Positions 60,549-64,000 of a DNA stretch of 64,000 nucleotides are shown here, in pieces. Numbering within the stretch: the stretch's first letter is position 1; every line of letters starts with the position of its first letter. Made by a program: the position numbers and the translations under genes. The notes beneath the pieces were generated by a model. It was not told the origin of the DNA. It was given only the letters and a program-made list of their open reading frames with translations, and ran no database searches. Source of the stretch: Nepenthes gracilis (Eukaryota; Streptophyta; Magnoliopsida; Caryophyllales; Nepenthaceae); assembly GCA_033239525.1 (NCBI GenBank), contig BSYO01000015.1, positions 15,933,713-15,997,712 of the forward strand. Direction: 5' to 3'.

Positions 60549-62111
60549 TTGTCACCAAGTATCTCAAATTTCGCCTATCAAATTAAATGTCCAAACACCT
60601 GTAAACCCTATTCCATCGAAAAACATATTTCATACCAAAAATTATCCCCTACCTTCGGACACTTTTCGGCTACCATAACTACTCACAGTGAACCACAAAC
60701 TTATGCCCAAGCCATTCGGGATGAAAAATGGCGCGAAGCTATTGATAATGAATTGAGCGCATTGGAACAGAATAAAACATGGGTTATCACTAACTTACCT
60801 CCCGGCAAGAAAGTTATTGGCTGTCGATATGTTTTTAAATTAAAATTCAATAGCGATGGAAGCATTGAGCGACACAAATGTAGATTAGTTGCGAAAGGTT
60901 ATACACAACAAGAAGGAATAGATTACCATGAAACCTGTAGCAAAACTTACTAATTAGCAATAGCGGCTATTAAAGGGTGGCACCTATACCATTTTGATGT
61001 TAACAATGCCTTCCTGCACGGGGGTTTAAATGAAGAAATCTACATGCAAAAACCCCCGGATACACTAAAGGAAAACCAAATCAAGTTTGTAGACTGTTAA
61101 AGAGCATATATGGTCTTAAACAGGCTTCTAGACAGTGGTACTCCAAGTTGTCTACATCCCTAATTACTTTTGGGTTTACCCAATCGATTATAGCCTATTC
61201 ACTAAACAGATGATCGAGTTCTTCACAAATTGCTTGTATATGTGGGACGATATCATTGTGGCTAGTAGCTCTTAGACTCTATTCATTCTATTAAATCCTA
61301 TCTTAATCGTGCCTTCAAGATTAAAGACCTTGGCGTCTTACGATATTTCCTTGGGATTGAAGTTGCACGATCATCCGTTAGCATCCATATATGCCAAAGA
61401 AAATACACCCTTGACATATTAGCCGACTAGTTCCCTTGGTTCCAAACCTCTTAAACTTCCAATGGACCAAAACGTAAAACTTAGTAAAGAAACTGGGACT
61501 GTTTTGCAAGATCCTAGCATCTACCGAAGGCTAATTGGCAGGTTGCTCTATTTAACGGTCACAAGACCCGACATATGCTATGCTGTTCATATTTTGAGTC
61601 AGTTCATGACTCGCCCGACGTCTCAACACATGAATGCGGCTCATCAAGTACTGCGATACCTTAAACAAAATCCAGGGCAAGGTATATTATTCGCTTCAAT
61701 TCTAACCTTCAATTTCGAGCTTTTTGTGATGCAGTTGGGCTTCTTGTCCGACACTCGAAGATCCATCACTGGCTACTGACTTTCATTGGGAACTCTCTCA
61801 TCTCCTCGGAAATGCAAGAAAAAATAAGACCGGTCCATGGCTACCACTTGCCGCGAGTTGTCTTGCTTGTTACATCTTACGTGACGGGTTCCACATCCTC
61901 ACGCCGCCAATCTCTTGATAATTTGCTCTACACATATCCGCCAATGTCTTTCATGAACGGATCTGGATTGTCATTTTTGGTTCGTGATAAGATTCAAGGC
62001 GGTGGTATCCGCACTCACTATGTAACCACTCATAATCACCATGGACATGTTCACCAAAATACTACCGTCTCATCGGCTAAAGATCCACTTATCCAAGATG
62101 GGCATAATTAA
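60549..62111 (+). pseudogene. Copia reverse transcriptase and RNase H remnants
   Basis: The frame 60549-60953 reads WREAIDNELSALEQNKTW, then ERHKCRLVAKGYTQQEGIDY. IYGLKQASRQWY follows near 61100. The polymerase active site near 61235-61255 is frameshifted by one extra G. RNase H starts at 61462 (YRRLIGRLLYLTVTRPDICY, HQVLRYLK) and decays after 61720. Confidence 0.85.
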
Positions 62112-62137
62112 TATATATGCTCCACCTTGCAGGGGGG

Positions 62138-62427
62138 TATTAGGAAATACATTGTAAGCAAATTTATTATTGATATTTGTATATTTTCCTTTTTATTTTT
62201 TTATTTCGTATATATTTTCTTTCCTGACTTATTTCCTTTCCCTACTTATTTCTGCCCGTTGCTACTGTATAAATTGATGGTTCCTTCTGCTGATTGTACA
62301 ATTACAAAACAATAATGAATGTAATGGCTTGCGTCCGTTTGCTTTCACACCGAGTGCCTCTCTCTTCTCTCTCTTGTCCTCGAATGTCTGTCGTCGTCTT
62401 CATCCTCCATCATGCCTGAGATTTACA
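62138..62427 (+). repeat. 3' copia LTR
   Basis: The 290-bp LTR starts TATTAGGAAATACATTG after the polypurine tract (usual TG start changed to TA) and ends GAGATTTACA. The TATA-like ctgtataaattgatgg lies at about 62264. It abuts the small-gene copy at 62428. Confidence 0.82.
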
Positions 62428-62767
62428 GTTACAGTGTCGTCTTCCAAACATGTTTGAATAGCATCGTCTCCAACGTCACCAGCAGCTACGACACCTTCTT
62501 CAACGATGCCAGTGTCATTGTTCTCCTCTCTCGGAACCTCAGTTGGATTAGTTGCTCTGTTAACTTCCGTCGACGTTTGATCTATTGGAAAGATGAGTTA
62601 GATGAAATCAAGAAGAAAACAAAGTACAATTTCGATTACCCGCCAAGCCGCCAATGTATGGGATCGACATGTTGAGCATACCTACCATGAGAGGGAGCAT
62701 CAATGGTGGAAGCCTTCTTCTGAATCCTTTTCTTGGCTGCTCTTTTGATTCTGGCCGCTTTACCCAT
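62428..62767 (-). pseudogene. Uncharacterised small CCGVFE gene, copy 2, cut by copia
   Basis: Exon 1 (62767-62686) encodes MGKAARIKRAAKKRIQKK-type sequence and ends in the same phase as copy 1, with donor GTAGGT. Exon 2 (62581 to the breakpoint at 62428) stays open and acidic (EENNDTGIVEEG, DVGDDA, LEDDTVT) until the copia LTR begins. The rest of exon 2, the second intron and the CCGVFE exon are absent; only 3' flank matching copy 1 remains, at 56270-56342. No stop lies in the remaining frame, so disruption appears recent relative to copy 3. Confidence 0.65.
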
Positions 62768-62975
62768 TGTTGCTTTCGAGCTGTCTCTATCGTCTCTTCC
62801 ATTTTTGCATCCGAACTTTGAATTTAAAGGCTCGGGATGAAGGTGGACTTGCAAAAATAAGGGGCGGTTTTAGGATTCTACGGAGAGAAAATCTCGAAGT
62901 GAAGATGGAGAACATCAGATATTGGAGAGAAGAAAGAGATGCATAGGAGTCGGTTGGACCACGTGATAATGGGAC

Positions 62976-64000
62976 GGAGCTGCAACGCCCTAAGTTCCCG
63001 TTTAATATTTAGATATTAAAATAATTTTTTAAATTTATTTTTAAATTTTATATTTAATAAATATTAATATTTTTTTAAAAAAATTAAATATTTTAATAAT
63101 ATTTATGAGATATAATACCATTCTTTAAACAGAAATTCAAAGATTGAAAAAAGCACAACAGGCGCTACAATACTGCAGCACCACTTGTCTACTATAATGA
63201 TACGCTGTGAGAAATATTAGAAAATATATTCATTTTTTCAATATTATTATTTTTAATATTAATTTATCTTAAATATTTAGAAAATGATGACAATTTTTAT
63301 GGGATTCTACTAAAATTTAGATAGACCTAAATCTACCAATCTTGAGTTGAGATTGAGATGGGGGATCCAAGTTGTCAGATATTGAATAATCAACTGTGAT
63401 TTAGGGACTGGGCCTTCATTTTTTGATTCATATTCAAACAATTTAATAATAAGTTTAATGACTAAATAACTGAGCAATCAAATTATTAAGCTACCAAAGA
63501 ACTAAAAAGTCAAAGCATAGTTCTATTAAGAATTAGCTAGTAATGGTATATCAAAAGAGGCAAGTCAAGAAAGATAAATTATCAAGCTAGATAGTTAACT
63601 TTTTATATTTAGTTAATTTTGTAAATTCTTCATAATGCTCATCAATTAAGTCAAATAGCCAATTTATCATAATTATTAAAGCTGTTGACTAAAGTCAAAG
63701 ATATCAAAACTAATGGAAGCTCCACGTCACTACTATACTTTTTGAATAAATGATTAATGAACCTAGTAAGTAAATCATAAAATTGAGAATATATGGCCTA
63801 ATGATAAAACTCTAGTAAGTAAATCATTTAAAATTGTCTGCTAAATTTATATTTCTAAATATGATAATTAGATCCTAAAATCAATAAAATATGATATATT
63901 ATCAAGATTTTAGTTGGTAAAACTATTTAAGATCGCATAATGAGTCATATTCAGACGTAGGCAGCTAATTTTTAATACGCATCTCTTTAAAAAATTTAAC
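62976..64000. other. AT-rich end of the window, no gene recognised
   Basis: No reading frame with similarity and no repeat shared with other parts was found. The words cctagtaagtaaatcataaaa and ctctagtaagtaaatcattt repeat at about 63760 and 63811. Confidence 0.45.

Larger units (their letters stand above)
57793..62427 (+). mobile_element. Ty1/copia retrotransposon with both LTRs, coding region broken
   Basis: The order is LTR, primer-binding site, gag, protease, integrase, reverse transcriptase, RNase H, a polypurine tract (gcagggggg, 62129-62137), LTR (62138-62427). All domains are recognisable, but frameshifts and stops affect each. The strong resemblance of its pol to 56343-57792 indicates that two related copies lie head-to-tail sharing one LTR, a structure that unequal recombination between LTRs can make. 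Confidence 0.88.
55607..62975. repeat. Segmental duplication, copy 2, split by copia DNA
   Basis: Homology to copy 1 runs at 55607-56342, stops at the word gtgcat, and resumes at 62428. About 240 bp of copy 1 (51225-51465), including the small gene's last exon and second intron, has no counterpart and is replaced by 6.1 kb of copia sequence. Confidence 0.72.

Noticed and set aside
1..64000. tRNA, rRNA or other structured RNA genes
   Set aside because: No cloverleaf with A and B box words, and no rRNA core sequence, was noticed on either strand. A covariance-model scan was not possible here.

Overview
This is AT-rich nuclear DNA of a flowering plant, probably a eudicot. Evidence: spliced genes with GT-AG introns, plant-type lipid-transfer proteins, long microsatellites, and many decayed Ty1/copia and Ty3/gypsy retrotransposons. 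The species cannot be told from the sequence. Most of the window is repeat-derived or featureless; only four genes look intact.

Host genes. (1) Three paralogous secreted non-specific lipid-transfer-like proteins lie on the + strand at 1563-3714, 15453-16728 and 35500-36714. Each encodes exactly 110 residues, with one phase-1 intron after codon 105 and a 17-nt last exon. All three share nine cysteines at identical positions. They also share a TATA box and a CAATGCATGCA promoter element. (2) An unrecognised three-exon gene of 120 codons lies on the - strand at 51222-51806 (lysine/arginine-rich N-terminus, acidic middle, C-terminal CCGVFE). A second copy at 62428-62767 is cut by a copia element, and a decayed third copy is scattered over 21770-27010.

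Layout. 0-4 kb: LTP gene 1, its intron swollen by three tandem repeats. 7.1-12.0 kb: a nearly complete but non-autonomous Ty3/gypsy element (LTRs, PBS, gag, integrase tail, PPT). 13.0-15.2 kb: degenerate tandem copies of a ~0.5-kb AT-rich repeat. 15.3-21.5 kb: LTP gene 2 and its 3' flank, split by a - strand copia element (17.6-21.5). 21.6-27.0 kb: pseudogene of the small gene, split by a 2.5-kb solo-LTR-like insertion. 27.1-32.8 kb: an old - strand copia element carrying another copia inside its RNase H. 33.4-34.4 kb: solo LTR. 35-38.3 kb: fold-back repeat, LTP gene 3 and a MITE-like element with a large ATT satellite. 38.3-43 kb: LTR-like and AT-rich DNA. 43.1-48.7 kb: - strand gypsy remnant, a 1.84-kb tandem duplication and a long LTR. 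50.5-52.0 and 55.6-63.0 kb: a segmental duplication carrying the small gene; the second copy contains about 6 kb of nested copia.

Nothing resembles a bacterial-type operon, CRISPR array or metabolic cluster. The items most worth following are the LTP trio and the uncharacterised small gene family with its overlapping reading frame. All splice sites were inferred by eye from paralogue comparison; no alignment or search was run.
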